The notes under the pieces were generated by a model. That model worked only from the letters and a program-made list of their open reading frames with translations. It was not told the DNA's origin and did not search any database. From an uncultured Bacteroidaceae bacterium (GTDB lineage: Bacteria; Bacteroidota; Bacteroidia; Bacteroidales; Bacteroidaceae): a DNA stretch of 64,000 nucleotides. Positions within the stretch are counted from its first letter, which is position 1; every line of letters begins with the position of its first letter. The position numbers and the translations under genes are program-made. The stretch spans positions 1 to 64,000 of the forward strand of contig CAJORF010000066.1 of NCBI GenBank assembly GCA_905236985.1, given 5' to 3'. Shown one piece after another: positions 9,821-19,469 of this stretch.

Positions 9821-10858
9821 ATGAGATTGACGGAGACAACAAAATATTTGGGATTAGCATGCTTGATAGCACTGCTTCAATGCCCCTGCGCTTCTGCACA
9901 GTCTATCGGCGAACAGCTGAAGCAGAACACCACCATCGGCGGCTACACCATAGGCCGCATCAGCTACACTAACAACGAGGAAACCGACGTGAAAGCCGAC
10001 CTCGGTGTGCGCATCGCACGCCTCTATGTCGATACACGCCTCGGCGATTTCGCCATGAAGCTGCAAGTACATCTGTCCGGCAGCCCGCTGGACAAGAGAG
10101 AGAACTCTGTCCGTTTGGTCGATGCTTGGATTGAATGGCAGCATTGGAAAGAGATGAGAGTGAAATTCGGACAGTTCAAACGATGCTTTACCTTCGAGAA
10201 TCCAATGCACCCGTGGACACTCGGGGAAGGCACCTACGCACAACTCACCGACCGCCTCGCCGGTATCAATGATCGCACCGGTGAGCACTCCTCCTGTGGC
10301 CGCGACTTCGGTTTGCAATTGCAAGGCGATCTCTTTGCCTCAAAAATCGACGGCCATCGATGGCTGCACTATCAAGCGGGCATATACACAGGTCAGGGCA
10401 TCAACCATGCCGACAAGAACACAGCCAAGGATTACATCGGAGGTCTGTGGGTCCAGCCTATAACAGGTCTGCAGATTGGTGCTTTCGGCTGGTGGGGCAA
10501 CTACGTTCGCGACGATGGCTCAACCGTCAACCGTCGCCGCTACAGCTTCGGTGCTACCTACACCGGAGACTGGACAGCGCGCGCTGAATATGCGGTAGAT
10601 AATGCCAACGGCAAGGCCGACGCCTGGTATGCCATCGTGGGAACACCCGCATGGCACCACGCCAAACTCTTTGCACACTACGACGTCTATCGCGAAGGGC
10701 GCACGTGGGACAATGCCCACAGCATCTACGGCCTCTCAGCACAATACAGCTTCCACGCCAATCTGATGTTCCAAGCCAATTATGGTTTCCACGTTAATCA
10801 AGCCGCTGAAGACAAACGCTACCATAGCGCTGACCTGCAAGTCTATTGGAGGTTCTGA
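9821..10858 (+). CDS. Porin, phosphate-selective OprO/OprP-like outer membrane protein
   Basis: Signal peptide, alternating beta-strand pattern, terminal aromatic YWRF. Confidence 0.75.
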   Translation: MRLTETTKYLGLACLIALLQCPCASAQSIGEQLKQNTTIGGYTIGRISYTNNEETDVKADLGVRIARLYVDTRLGDFAMKLQVHLSGSPLDKRENSVRLVDAWIEWQHWKEMRVKFGQFKRCFTFENPMHPWTLGEGTYAQLTDRLAGINDRTGEHSSCGRDFGLQLQGDLFASKIDGHRWLHYQAGIYTGQGINHADKNTAKDYIGGLWVQPITGLQIGAFGWWGNYVRDDGSTVNRRRYSFGATYTGDWTARAEYAVDNANGKADAWYAIVGTPAWHHAKLFAHYDVYREGRTWDNAHSIYGLSAQYSFHANLMFQANYGFHVNQAAEDKRYHSADLQVYWRF

Positions 10859-10923
10859 ACAGATGAACATACACTCGCACCCACGGGCAAAGCGAGTTCT
10901 TTCCACCTTTTTCTCTCATATCA

Positions 10924-12444
10924 ATGGCCAACAAGTTTTCACAAGTCGATAGACAAGTCCAGACGCAGCAGCAGACGCTCACGCCGCAGCAGTTGCTCGT
11001 GACACAGCTCGTCGAGATGCCAGTGGAAGCACTCTATGAGCGTGTGGATCAGGAGTTGAAAGAGAACATCGCGCTTGAACGCGACAATAGCAACGAATGG
11101 AACGAGAGCGGCGATGAATGGAACCAGGACGGCGAATGGAACCAGGACGGAAACGAATGGAACCAAGACGTGCTCAACGGTTTTCCAGTTGATTCCTCCC
11201 CCTCCCCATCCAACAGCCTCACCCCCGATCAAGTTGCCGACTACAGTTCGCCCGATGACATCCCCGACAACCTCCCCGCTACACGCCTCATACCCGAGGC
11301 CATCGTCAGCGACACACTCTCCTTCTACGACCAGCTGGAGGAGCAGATCGGTTTCCTCCACATCGATGACCATGAGAAGGAACTCATCCGCTATCTCATC
11401 GGATCACTCGACGATGACGGACTGCTACGCACACCACTGCAACAGATTCTCGACGAACTCGAAGTCTATCACAACGTAGATACTTCAATGGCCGAACTCG
11501 AGCAGATGCTCCACATCCTTCAGACCTTCGACCCCGCAGGCGTCGGTGCTCGGACGCTTCAGGAATGTCTGCTACTCCAAGTGCAACGCGCAACAGACCA
11601 CGCCTCACCCATTAAGCAGAAGCTATACCGCCTTATCGAGAGAAACTTCGATGCGCTGATGCTCAACCGCTGGGATCGAATACAGCGTAGCATGCAGCTC
11701 ACGGACGCAGAAGTGAAACGCTTGCAGCATGAACTGCGACGTCTCAATCCGCGACCAGGCAGCTCTATGGGCGAAGCCATAGGACGCAACCTACAACAGA
11801 TAACGCCCGATTTCATCGTGGAAAATGACCCCTACGGCAATCTCACGTTGACGCTCAACAAAGGTCATGTACCACCGCTACGCGTAAGCGACGATGACCT
11901 CAGCCTCCTCCACGCCTACGAGCAGCGCGATCCCAAGAGTCTCTCACGTGCCGAGCGCGAGGGAGCCAGCTATCTCCGTGAGCGTGTCGATCGTGCACAA
12001 AGCTTCATCGAGGCACTCCGACAACGGCAGCGCACACTCAACATCACCATGCAGGCCATCATCCATATCCAGCGTCCTTTCTTCGACAGCGGCGACGAGA
12101 CGCTCCTGCGACCTATGACACTCGAAGCCGTAGCCAAGGAGACGGGACTCCACCTCTCCACCGTCAGCCGCGTGAGCAACAGCAAATGGGTGCAGACAGC
12201 CTTCGGCATCTATCCCCTACGCTGGTTCTTCACCTCAGCGGCTCGTCAGGGCGGCGAGGACGTCAGCGTGCGAAGCATCAAGGCGGCCATCAGGGAAGTG
12301 ATTGAAGCCGAAGACAAACGCCATCCACTCACCGACGAGGCACTCACCGAAGCGCTCCAGAAGCGCCACTTCAACGTTGCCCGACGCACCGTCACCAAAT
12401 ATCGCGTACAAATGGGGATTCCCGTAGCACGAATGAGAAAATGA
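10924..12444 (+). CDS. rpoN: RNA polymerase sigma-54 factor RpoN
   Basis: Q-rich N-terminal activator region, LNPRPG, core/HTH domains, RpoN box ARRTVTKYR. Confidence 0.95.
   Translation: MANKFSQVDRQVQTQQQTLTPQQLLVTQLVEMPVEALYERVDQELKENIALERDNSNEWNESGDEWNQDGEWNQDGNEWNQDVLNGFPVDSSPSPSNSLTPDQVADYSSPDDIPDNLPATRLIPEAIVSDTLSFYDQLEEQIGFLHIDDHEKELIRYLIGSLDDDGLLRTPLQQILDELEVYHNVDTSMAELEQMLHILQTFDPAGVGARTLQECLLLQVQRATDHASPIKQKLYRLIERNFDALMLNRWDRIQRSMQLTDAEVKRLQHELRRLNPRPGSSMGEAIGRNLQQITPDFIVENDPYGNLTLTLNKGHVPPLRVSDDDLSLLHAYEQRDPKSLSRAEREGASYLRERVDRAQSFIEALRQRQRTLNITMQAIIHIQRPFFDSGDETLLRPMTLEAVAKETGLHLSTVSRVSNSKWVQTAFGIYPLRWFFTSAARQGGEDVSVRSIKAAIREVIEAEDKRHPLTDEALTEALQKRHFNVARRTVTKYRVQMGIPVARMRK
11092..11170 (+). 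repeat. Coding tandem repeat (NEWN-x-DG units) in the rpoN linker
   Basis: aacgaatggaac / gatgaatggaaccaggacggc / gaatggaaccaggacgga / aacgaatggaaccaagac. Confidence 0.8.
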
Positions 12445-13055
12445 ACCGTTCGCTTCTCTTAGCAGCACGATGGCTCTCTGCCATCTTTCGACCCGAGTTT
12501 CTGCCTGCGGTCGCCTTTGTCGTGCTCTTCCTCTGCACCTATCTGAGCTTGCTGCCGTGGGCTTTCAAGCTCATCGTGGTGCTCTTCGTCGTCTTAGGCA
12601 CCATCCTCCTCCCACGATGGACCATACGTTTCTGGCGTCATTCGCGCGGATGGGAGCTTCATCGCCTGCGCCTGCGACAGAACCGCTTCTTCCCCTATCT
12701 CATCTACATCCTCTACTACGCCTTCACCCTCCACATGCTGGATCGCTTCCATCTGCCCCGTTATATGTCAAGCATCCTCATCGGTGCGCTGCTCATCCAA
12801 GGCTCATGCGCGCTCATCAACACCAAGTGGAAGATCTCCATGCACAGTGCGGGCGCAGGAGGTGCTATCGGTGCGCTCATCGCATACAGTCTCCAGTTCT
12901 ACTTCAATCCCATCTGGTGGCTCTGCCTACTCATCATCATTGACGGTCTCGTTGGCACCAGCCGTATGCTCCTACGACAGCACAACCTCTGGCAAGTCCT
13001 CGCAGGCACCTTCCTCGGCATCCTCCTCGGCTTCGTCGGCATCGCCTTTTTCTAA
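12441..13055 (+). CDS. PAP2-like (phosphatidic acid phosphatase type 2) membrane protein
   Basis: SMHSAGAGGAIGAL and GTSRMLLRQHNLWQVLAGTFLG resemble PAP2 motifs; multiple TM segments. Confidence 0.7.
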   Translation: MNRSLLLAARWLSAIFRPEFLPAVAFVVLFLCTYLSLLPWAFKLIVVLFVVLGTILLPRWTIRFWRHSRGWELHRLRLRQNRFFPYLIYILYYAFTLHMLDRFHLPRYMSSILIGALLIQGSCALINTKWKISMHSAGAGGAIGALIAYSLQFYFNPIWWLCLLIIIDGLVGTSRMLLRQHNLWQVLAGTFLGILLGFVGIAFF

Positions 13056-13090
13056 CGAAATTCCTGAAAAGCCCCTTCATTCATGCCAAA

Positions 13091-13119
13091 CGCCTGCACC
13101 AAGACATTTGATGCAGGCG
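13091..13119. terminator. Hairpin between convergent genes
   Basis: CGCCTGCA ... TGCAGGCG, 8-bp stem, followed by an A/T-rich tract. Confidence 0.4.
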
Positions 13120-13167
13120 ATACTCTATCAGAAAAAATAAATTTTTGTTTGAAATAGGTGTCAGGTG

Positions 13168-13572
13168 TCAGGAAAATGCCATCATTTCTGCTCCAATTTT
13201 GTGGATATGATTCATGATTTCCTTTTCGCGTTCTTGTGAAGGCTTCTTGAATCCGTTGATATAGTTTCGTAGCAATGTGGGGTTAATGCCCATCGAACGA
13301 GCAAATTCTGCCACATTGATTTCATTGTGTGTCAGGAAGAAACGCTGCATAGCACTTGGCTCTGCATCTTCATAGGCGAAACTCTCAAAGCTGATGTCTT
13401 CATCAAGGTTACGCCAATGAATACCATCATAGCCAAAAACATATTGGGCACGTTCCTCATCCGTTGCCTTTTTCAACCGAGGATACCACAATAGCGACTG
13501 GCGATATTCCCGCCCGTCCTCGTCTCTTCCATATATATATTGTGTATCAAACCATATCTCTTTGATAATCAT
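13168..13572 (-). CDS. DUF2442-like domain plus XRE-type HTH; candidate antitoxin/regulator
   Basis: N-terminal DUF2442-like GREYRQSLLWYPRLKKATDEER; C-terminal HTH VAEFARSMGINPTLLRNYINGFKKPS. Confidence 0.7.
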   Translation of the reverse strand: MIIKEIWFDTQYIYGRDEDGREYRQSLLWYPRLKKATDEERAQYVFGYDGIHWRNLDEDISFESFAYEDAEPSAMQRFFLTHNEINVAEFARSMGINPTLLRNYINGFKKPSQEREKEIMNHIHKIGAEMMAFS

Positions 13573-13826
13573 AATTCGTCCTCCTTTCTTTTATCAAAAT
13601 GTTCATGCCATCGTTTAATAATAATATCAGCATTTTCATCTATTACCTTTTTGATTTTCTTGAGGTCATTGGTCTTGATTCCATGTTTCTCAAAGAGAGC
13701 GAACTCCGTGCCATTCCATTCATATTTGGCCATTCCGTTATTGCCCTCTACATGCACGTGTAAAGGTTCATGCTCTCTACTGTAAAAGAAGAAAGAAAAA
13801 CCATAAAACCTGAATACTTCTGGCAT
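13569..13826 (-). CDS. DUF4160-domain protein; candidate toxin partner
   Basis: MPEVFRFYGFSFFFYSREHEPLHVHVEG...AKYEW; 4-bp ATGA overlap with the DUF2442-like gene. Confidence 0.75.
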   Translation of the reverse strand: MPEVFRFYGFSFFFYSREHEPLHVHVEGNNGMAKYEWNGTEFALFEKHGIKTNDLKKIKKVIDENADIIIKRWHEHFDKRKEDEL

Positions 13827-13969
13827 ATATAAGTCTATTTGTTGGTTTTAACAATGCAAATTAAGGAATTATTTTCGATACCGCCAAAGAAAATAACATA
13901 TTTTTCTTTTTTCTGTTCAAAACAATATCTGCGAACGAATTTGTTTGTTGTTGAACATTTCAATACAAA

Positions 13970-13999
13970 CTCACCAGCGGGATGAGATCCGCTGGTGAG
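13970..13999. terminator. Hairpin downstream of the truncated T9SS gene
   Basis: CTCACCAGCGG-gatgagat-CCGCTGGTGAG. Confidence 0.5.
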
Positions 14000-14081
14000 A
14001 ATAAAGATGATGAAATGTGTTTTTAGATTCTTGCATAGATCCGTAAATCCGTAGTTCCGTCTTTCCGAATCTTTGACTCCG

Positions 14082-14549
14082 TCATCTGACAACAACTTTC
14101 TTGCCATTGATGATGTAGATACCACGCGACAGGGACTGCTGTGCCTTGTTCTCAGACACATTGCGCTTGAGCATACGACCATCGGTGCTATAAACGTTGA
14201 CATTGTCGCCACCTATGCTGAGGTTGGCAATACCCGTGCCCTGACCAATAGTTACCTTGAAGGGCACTTCAGCAGGATTATGCTCAACTTTGCTTGGGTC
14301 GGCAAAGATCTGTCCGAAGATGCGACCCGTATATTCGCCAAGCGATGCGTCAGTTGTTGCCTGCAACGTCATCGTAAACAGCGAACCTGAGTCGCCCTTA
14401 AACGGGCGGTTCTTAGTAGAGTAAATCTTGATGACAACATGGTTGGAACCTCCTGAGCCTGCACTCTTAATGGCATCGTAAACGTTAAGCAAAGGAATAA
14501 TGAGTCTTCTGGAAAAAGTGCCATTTTTTGAGACCGTTTTCAGAGCCAC
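14082..14549 (-). pseudogene. C-terminal remnant of a surface protein with T9SS type A sorting tail
   Basis: SIGGDNVNVYSTDGRMLKRNVSENKAQQSLSRGIYIINGKKVVVR tail, cohesin-like fragment, no signal peptide or N-terminal domain. Confidence 0.6.
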
Positions 14550-14830
14550 TTACGTTCTGCTTTAAAATGCCATCAAAATGAAACTTTGTGTCAATTACGG
14601 CTCTTATATTTGGAGTAGTTTAGCACAATTCATATTACAAAAAGAAAGGTAAAATCTTTACAAATACTTTTTCAAGTGGACTCAATAATAAGTATATTCG
14701 CTGCATAAATGCTTCGTTGAAAATGGCGCACAAAGATACAATTAAATCCTTGTGCGCCAAAATAATCACGTATGTTTTCTCATTTTGAACATTTTTCTAT
14801 CCTTTCTGCACTTCGTACAAAATATGCAGA

Positions 14831-17800
14831 TTACCTCTTAATGAATTTACGTGAACGACCCTTTTCTCTGATAATGTATACACCGCGAGGGATTCGGGCG
14901 AGGAATGATGCATATTGTCTGTCAACATCCATCCGTGAGAAACGCACCATAAGCGCACCGTTGAACGAGAACACCTCTACCCCGTCAAATTCGTCATGTT
15001 CCACAACATCTATTTCGTCCGAAATGGGATTACTCAGAGGGAACCAGCTATCAGTGGTCACATCTTTATATAGAAGTTCTATTTCAGTAAGCGCTGCATC
15101 CTGGATAGGCATACGGTAGGTGTTTCGCTGTCCTCCATATATGGACGTGAGTATTGGTCTCAATGCATATTTGGTTCCACTATGTTTTATTTGAACCTGT
15201 AGCGTATCCTCGAAGTTGTTGTCTGAGATGTTAGCCACGGTAAACTCCACAAACCGTTCCCCATTCTCCTCAAGTTCTTGAGGAGCATCTTCCAATTCCA
15301 GACATGCACCCTTATTATGAAAGTTAGGATAATCAAAAATGAATTTACCATTCTCCACACGGGTAGGAATTCTGTTGGGTGCGCATTCCCAGCATTGTCG
15401 CCAAGGCGAATCACCGTCAGTACGTGAAACGACACACATCTCATAGTCGCCGTCTGCCAATCCTTGTGGCAACTGGAACTCACGGTTGACATATATGTAA
15501 TATCCCCCGTCCGAGAACGAGGCTTGACGCTGTGTCGGGGAAACGGCCAACTGACCATTATGGGAGAAACCTATGGAATACTGTATTGTTCCCTTATCAA
15601 ACGAAGCATAGCGGACTCCAAACGAAACCAAAATACTGCTGTTAGCCCTGACAGTTCGTTCATGCCAGTCGTTATTAAGTACGATAGGCTCTGTGAGCAC
15701 CAAATTTGCAGTATCGTAATTGTTTTCTGTCAGCCCGTCAATGGGATAGAAGTCTGTGACCATAGCCTGACGGTGATGGTAGGCTATGGTTGATGGGTGC
15801 TCCTTGGTACCTCCGATGACATGTCCGCTACTCTGGTTGATGACATTCAAGTTGGTAAACTTGTCCTGAATCGAACTTGCATGACCAAAATTGAAATGAA
15901 AGCAGCCCTCATCGTCACGTCCGTCTATGACAAACATGTGGCCTACCATTCCACCGTCAACGTAGGTGTGGTCACCTCTATAAAATACAGGATGTCCGGC
16001 CTCCAGTTCCCCATTAAGCATCTCTATCCATTCCGTTGTTGAGTAGAACAGGCGGCGACGATAGCGCGACTGTGGCGAGAAGTGCATGTGGTGTTGCAGT
16101 CCCCACAACATCGAGGGATGGTTGGCTGGTGACGAGTTGCTGCCATATTGCATCTTCATGGCAGCTCCGACCTGATAGACCAGACGAGCTACAGCTGAGC
16201 GGGCGAGCGATGGCGATGATGCATCGTAAGTATTAAGGATGTTGGCCCAGTCAATGGGGTTAGCATCGAAGTCAACATCGATTGTCGTGCCATTCGACAA
16301 GGTATATTTCGCACGTCCGTAGCCATGTTCCGGTATCCTGTAGTGGCTTAGGATCTGTGCCACAGCTACAGCACCACATCCAGCTGCAGCACCATTCGGA
16401 CAATCATCGTTGAAAGGAGAAGTTTGCGACCAATGAGTATTAAGTGGCAGCTGTGGCATATCGTCTTCTGAAGGATATTGATACAAAATCTGCCAGTCAT
16501 CTGATGCACCATTCTGATACATGATAGTGTACCCATCTGATTCCGTACTTATATATGGGAAAACTACTGATATCTTTTGGCTTCCTGGTATTGTCAGATG
16601 TTGAGTCATAAAAATCCCACTTATGGAATTACCTGGTCCGTAAGAATTATTGTTATATTGAAAACGAACTACTCCATAGAAATCCCTATCCGTAAGATTT
16701 TTTATTGTCATGGATGTATTGACCTCATCAGTTGTAGGCTTTCCCATAAGCTTAAGCTCCGTCGGTTCTACAATAGTTCTGAAATTCTGCCATGAGGATT
16801 TCTGACGGTAGGCTGAGGCTTTTCCGTCAGCTACATGCAGCACGGCACTTCTATAACACTCGTCCGAGAACACATCAGTATTAATTGCGAATGGACTTGA
16901 TATCCTTGAACATATATGCTCTATATTATTATCCTTTTCAAAAGCAAGACGATCAATCCTTGTGATGCCAGAACCAAGAATCACACGTTTTAGACTCTCC
17001 ATATTGCAAAATGCGTAAGGGCCGATGGATTTCACATGATCAGGCACTATTAGATCTGATAATGACGTGTAATTAAAGCAACTAAAATCCAAAGACTCCA
17101 CGCCGCGGCCAAAATCGACGGACGTCAAATCATGGCAGAATATGAAGGCATAGCGGCCAACTGATTTGATGCTATTCGGGAGACGGATACTTTGCAAATT
17201 AGTGCTCATGAACGATTGGTCTGGGAAAACATTTGACTTCGTACCAATTTGATTTTTATAGTATGTCTCGTCGTCTGTCTTGAAGTAACAGTCACCACCA
17301 TCTACAATGTTGGCTTCTGATAAGTCAAGTTTGGCAAGTATGCCATCCGTCTTCTTGTTGTTCACATCACGGCCCGCCATTTCTCTTAGGGTCAGGATAT
17401 CAGTCCCATTAAGATTGCCAGACACTTTCAGTGACGAAATATGCATAATATCACTTTCGTCGAGTAACATTGAAAGCGTTCCTGGAGTTTGTACTCTGAC
17501 ATTCAACGATAATGGTTCATGGTATGGCTCTATACCATAAACGATACGATGATTGTAACTATAGTCACAACCTTCGGCCGGCACCATGTTCGTCAGCAGA
17601 AAATACCCATCATAATTGGAAGTCCATCCCCAATTGAAGTGAAAATAGCCGTTATTTGAAAAACCATCACATACAAAAGCATGAGCAACTCCAGATGTTG
17701 GTGCCGCCCCGCACATGAAAACAGGTCTATTATTCTCTAACTCCTGACATACAATTCTCGAAAATTCTACATCATTGACATCTTCCAAGGATTTAGCCTT

Positions 17801-18643
17801 ATACTTGAAGTATCGCTTCCATGCAGATGCTTCCTTTGCAGATGTCGGACTGCTGCCGGTTGTATTATATACCATGTCTATTGATATACCAATATTCGAT
17901 AGGAGTGTAGCAACGGCGTTCCTGGAATCAACAGACTCTGAACTGGTATATGAATCCTTCATTAAGTTCCACTGGTAAATGGTTTTCGCAAAATCAGCCA
18001 TTTGTGTTATTGGCAATGTCTCATCAACTAAACTAGAATATGTATGGCTTTCATACCCTACATTGGGCCACTTGTGATAGTACATAATCTGTGCCATTGC
18101 GGTTGCAATACATCCTGTTGGACATCTCTTTCCCTCTTTACCTATCGGACATAAATCATTATAAGGGCTGCCCTGTCCCCATTTAGATATGAGTAAAGGT
18201 TCTACAACTACATTGCCTTCTGGAGAGTTAACATGTATTTGCAATCCATGCTTAATGGCATACTCCATCTGACGCTCATATTCGCTCAACCACCAACGCA
18301 TATTATCCGGTATTTCTTCTGCATTGAAACCACCATTGTTTCCATACCCTAGCACAGCATCTATGCAGTCATCACCAGCAGTGATGACAAATGCAGAATC
18401 GTCGCCTATATTGAATATGTAATACAATGGATGACCTGTTGCATCATCACTTCCCGTTTGTATTAGTTTCATCTGCGTCACATTGGTTGTGGCACGCGTC
18501 AAACGATTTAATTCAATTCTATTTTGATAGAATTCTAATGCTTTGTTACGTGCTTGTTCAACATTTATTGGTGCGGCTATAGATTCACATACGCTCCAAC
18601 TAATTAGCATTAGGCAGATAGTTAATAAGAATTTTCGTTTCAT
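14831..18643 (-). CDS. Secreted two-domain C10 (streptopain-family) cysteine peptidase with intervening BspA-type LRR and T9SS sorting tail
   Basis: Cys motifs CPTGCIATAMAQIMYYH and AAGCGAVAVAQILSHY; His motifs GVAHAFVCDGF/YFHFNWGW and MVGHMFVIDGRDDEGCFHFNFG; LRR_5-like middle; GVYIIREKGRSRKFIKR tail. Confidence 0.88.
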   Translation of the reverse strand: MKRKFLLTICLMLISWSVCESIAAPINVEQARNKALEFYQNRIELNRLTRATTNVTQMKLIQTGSDDATGHPLYYIFNIGDDSAFVITAGDDCIDAVLGYGNNGGFNAEEIPDNMRWWLSEYERQMEYAIKHGLQIHVNSPEGNVVVEPLLISKWGQGSPYNDLCPIGKEGKRCPTGCIATAMAQIMYYHKWPNVGYESHTYSSLVDETLPITQMADFAKTIYQWNLMKDSYTSSESVDSRNAVATLLSNIGISIDMVYNTTGSSPTSAKEASAWKRYFKYKAKSLEDVNDVEFSRIVCQELENNRPVFMCGAAPTSGVAHAFVCDGFSNNGYFHFNWGWTSNYDGYFLLTNMVPAEGCDYSYNHRIVYGIEPYHEPLSLNVRVQTPGTLSMLLDESDIMHISSLKVSGNLNGTDILTLREMAGRDVNNKKTDGILAKLDLSEANIVDGGDCYFKTDDETYYKNQIGTKSNVFPDQSFMSTNLQSIRLPNSIKSVGRYAFIFCHDLTSVDFGRGVESLDFSCFNYTSLSDLIVPDHVKSIGPYAFCNMESLKRVILGSGITRIDRLAFEKDNNIEHICSRISSPFAINTDVFSDECYRSAVLHVADGKASAYRQKSSWQNFRTIVEPTELKLMGKPTTDEVNTSMTIKNLTDRDFYGVVRFQYNNNSYGPGNSISGIFMTQHLTIPGSQKISVVFPYISTESDGYTIMYQNGASDDWQILYQYPSEDDMPQLPLNTHWSQTSPFNDDCPNGAAAGCGAVAVAQILSHYRIPEHGYGRAKYTLSNGTTIDVDFDANPIDWANILNTYDASSPSLARSAVARLVYQVGAAMKMQYGSNSSPANHPSMLWGLQHHMHFSPQSRYRRRLFYSTTEWIEMLNGELEAGHPVFYRGDHTYVDGGMVGHMFVIDGRDDEGCFHFNFGHASSIQDKFTNLNVINQSSGHVIGGTKEHPSTIAYHHRQAMVTDFYPIDGLTENNYDTANLVLTEPIVLNNDWHERTVRANSSILVSFGVRYASFDKGTIQYSIGFSHNGQLAVSPTQRQASFSDGGYYIYVNREFQLPQGLADGDYEMCVVSRTDGDSPWRQCWECAPNRIPTRVENGKFIFDYPNFHNKGACLELEDAPQELEENGERFVEFTVANISDNNFEDTLQVQIKHSGTKYALRPILTSIYGGQRNTYRMPIQDAALTEIELLYKDVTTDSWFPLSNPISDEIDVVEHDEFDGVEVFSFNGALMVRFSRMDVDRQYASFLARIPRGVYIIREKGRSRKFIKR

Positions 18644-18684
18644 GTCATTGTAGAAATTGTAACGTTTTTAATACAAATACACCG

Positions 18685-18718
18685 CAAAGATATAGAGATT
18701 ACTCAATATATCAGCAAA
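18685..18718 (-). promoter_or_regulatory. Predicted promoter for the C10 peptidase gene
   Basis: Minus-strand TATCTTTG (18692-18685) with TTTG (18718-18715), 22-nt spacer. Confidence 0.45.
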
Positions 18719-18801
18719 GACTGACATATTTATATCATAATAATCGTTAAATGAGATGGGATTTACTTTCTAAAGTGGACTTATCCGTTGTATATACAAC
18801 T

Positions 18802-19299
18802 TTACTCTGCTTCTATTCCATCAACATTGTCTAGCTTGTACACAATAGACACATTTCCATTTGGATATTTCCAATATAATGATTTTTTATCGTTGAATAT
18901 CACTAATATCCGATCAGTTTCTCTATAAGGTTGTTGTTTACCCATAAACTCACGAGTCCATCTATAAATTGTTATGTTTGAACGACGTTCTATTAGTTTG
19001 AAATATGATTGCGATGTATATCGAGGATGGAGAAGATTATCGTACCATGGATCCAGCCCTGGCATAACGAAAGCAGGATCCAAGTGTCCCCAACACGCAT
19101 CAATATGTGTTTCAGATGTATATTTCAAATAAAGGTACAGATGTGGTTCAAGTGATAAATTAACAGGAAGTGTATTTCCTGCATTATCTACTTTTAATTG
19201 CGGAACATAACTATATATTGGAGATTGAGCATAAGAGGAAGGAATCTCACACAATAATGCAATAGCAATTATGAGTGAAAGGAATAATGTTCTTTTCAT
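18802..19299 (-). CDS. Hypothetical exported protein
   Basis: 165 aa, signal peptide MKRTLFLSLIIAIALLCEIPSSYAQ. Confidence 0.6.
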   Translation of the reverse strand: MKRTLFLSLIIAIALLCEIPSSYAQSPIYSYVPQLKVDNAGNTLPVNLSLEPHLYLYLKYTSETHIDACWGHLDPAFVMPGLDPWYDNLLHPRYTSQSYFKLIERRSNITIYRWTREFMGKQQPYRETDRILVIFNDKKSLYWKYPNGNVSIVYKLDNVDGIEAE

Positions 19300-19469
19300 T
19301 TTGATTTGCTTTTATAATAGGGGCGTTTTTATAAATAAATTACTAATTATCAATAAGTTTGACGATATAAAAGAAGGGTGATTCACCCCAATTATATGAA
19401 GTATCGAATGATTTCATTACAGTATAACATAATAAAAACACAAACATAAGATATGCAGTAGACTAGAAA

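Noticed and set aside
14772-15119. 115-aa plus-strand ORF at the end of the C10 peptidase gene
   Set aside because: Antisense to the T9SS tail of the peptidase; no signal or domain.
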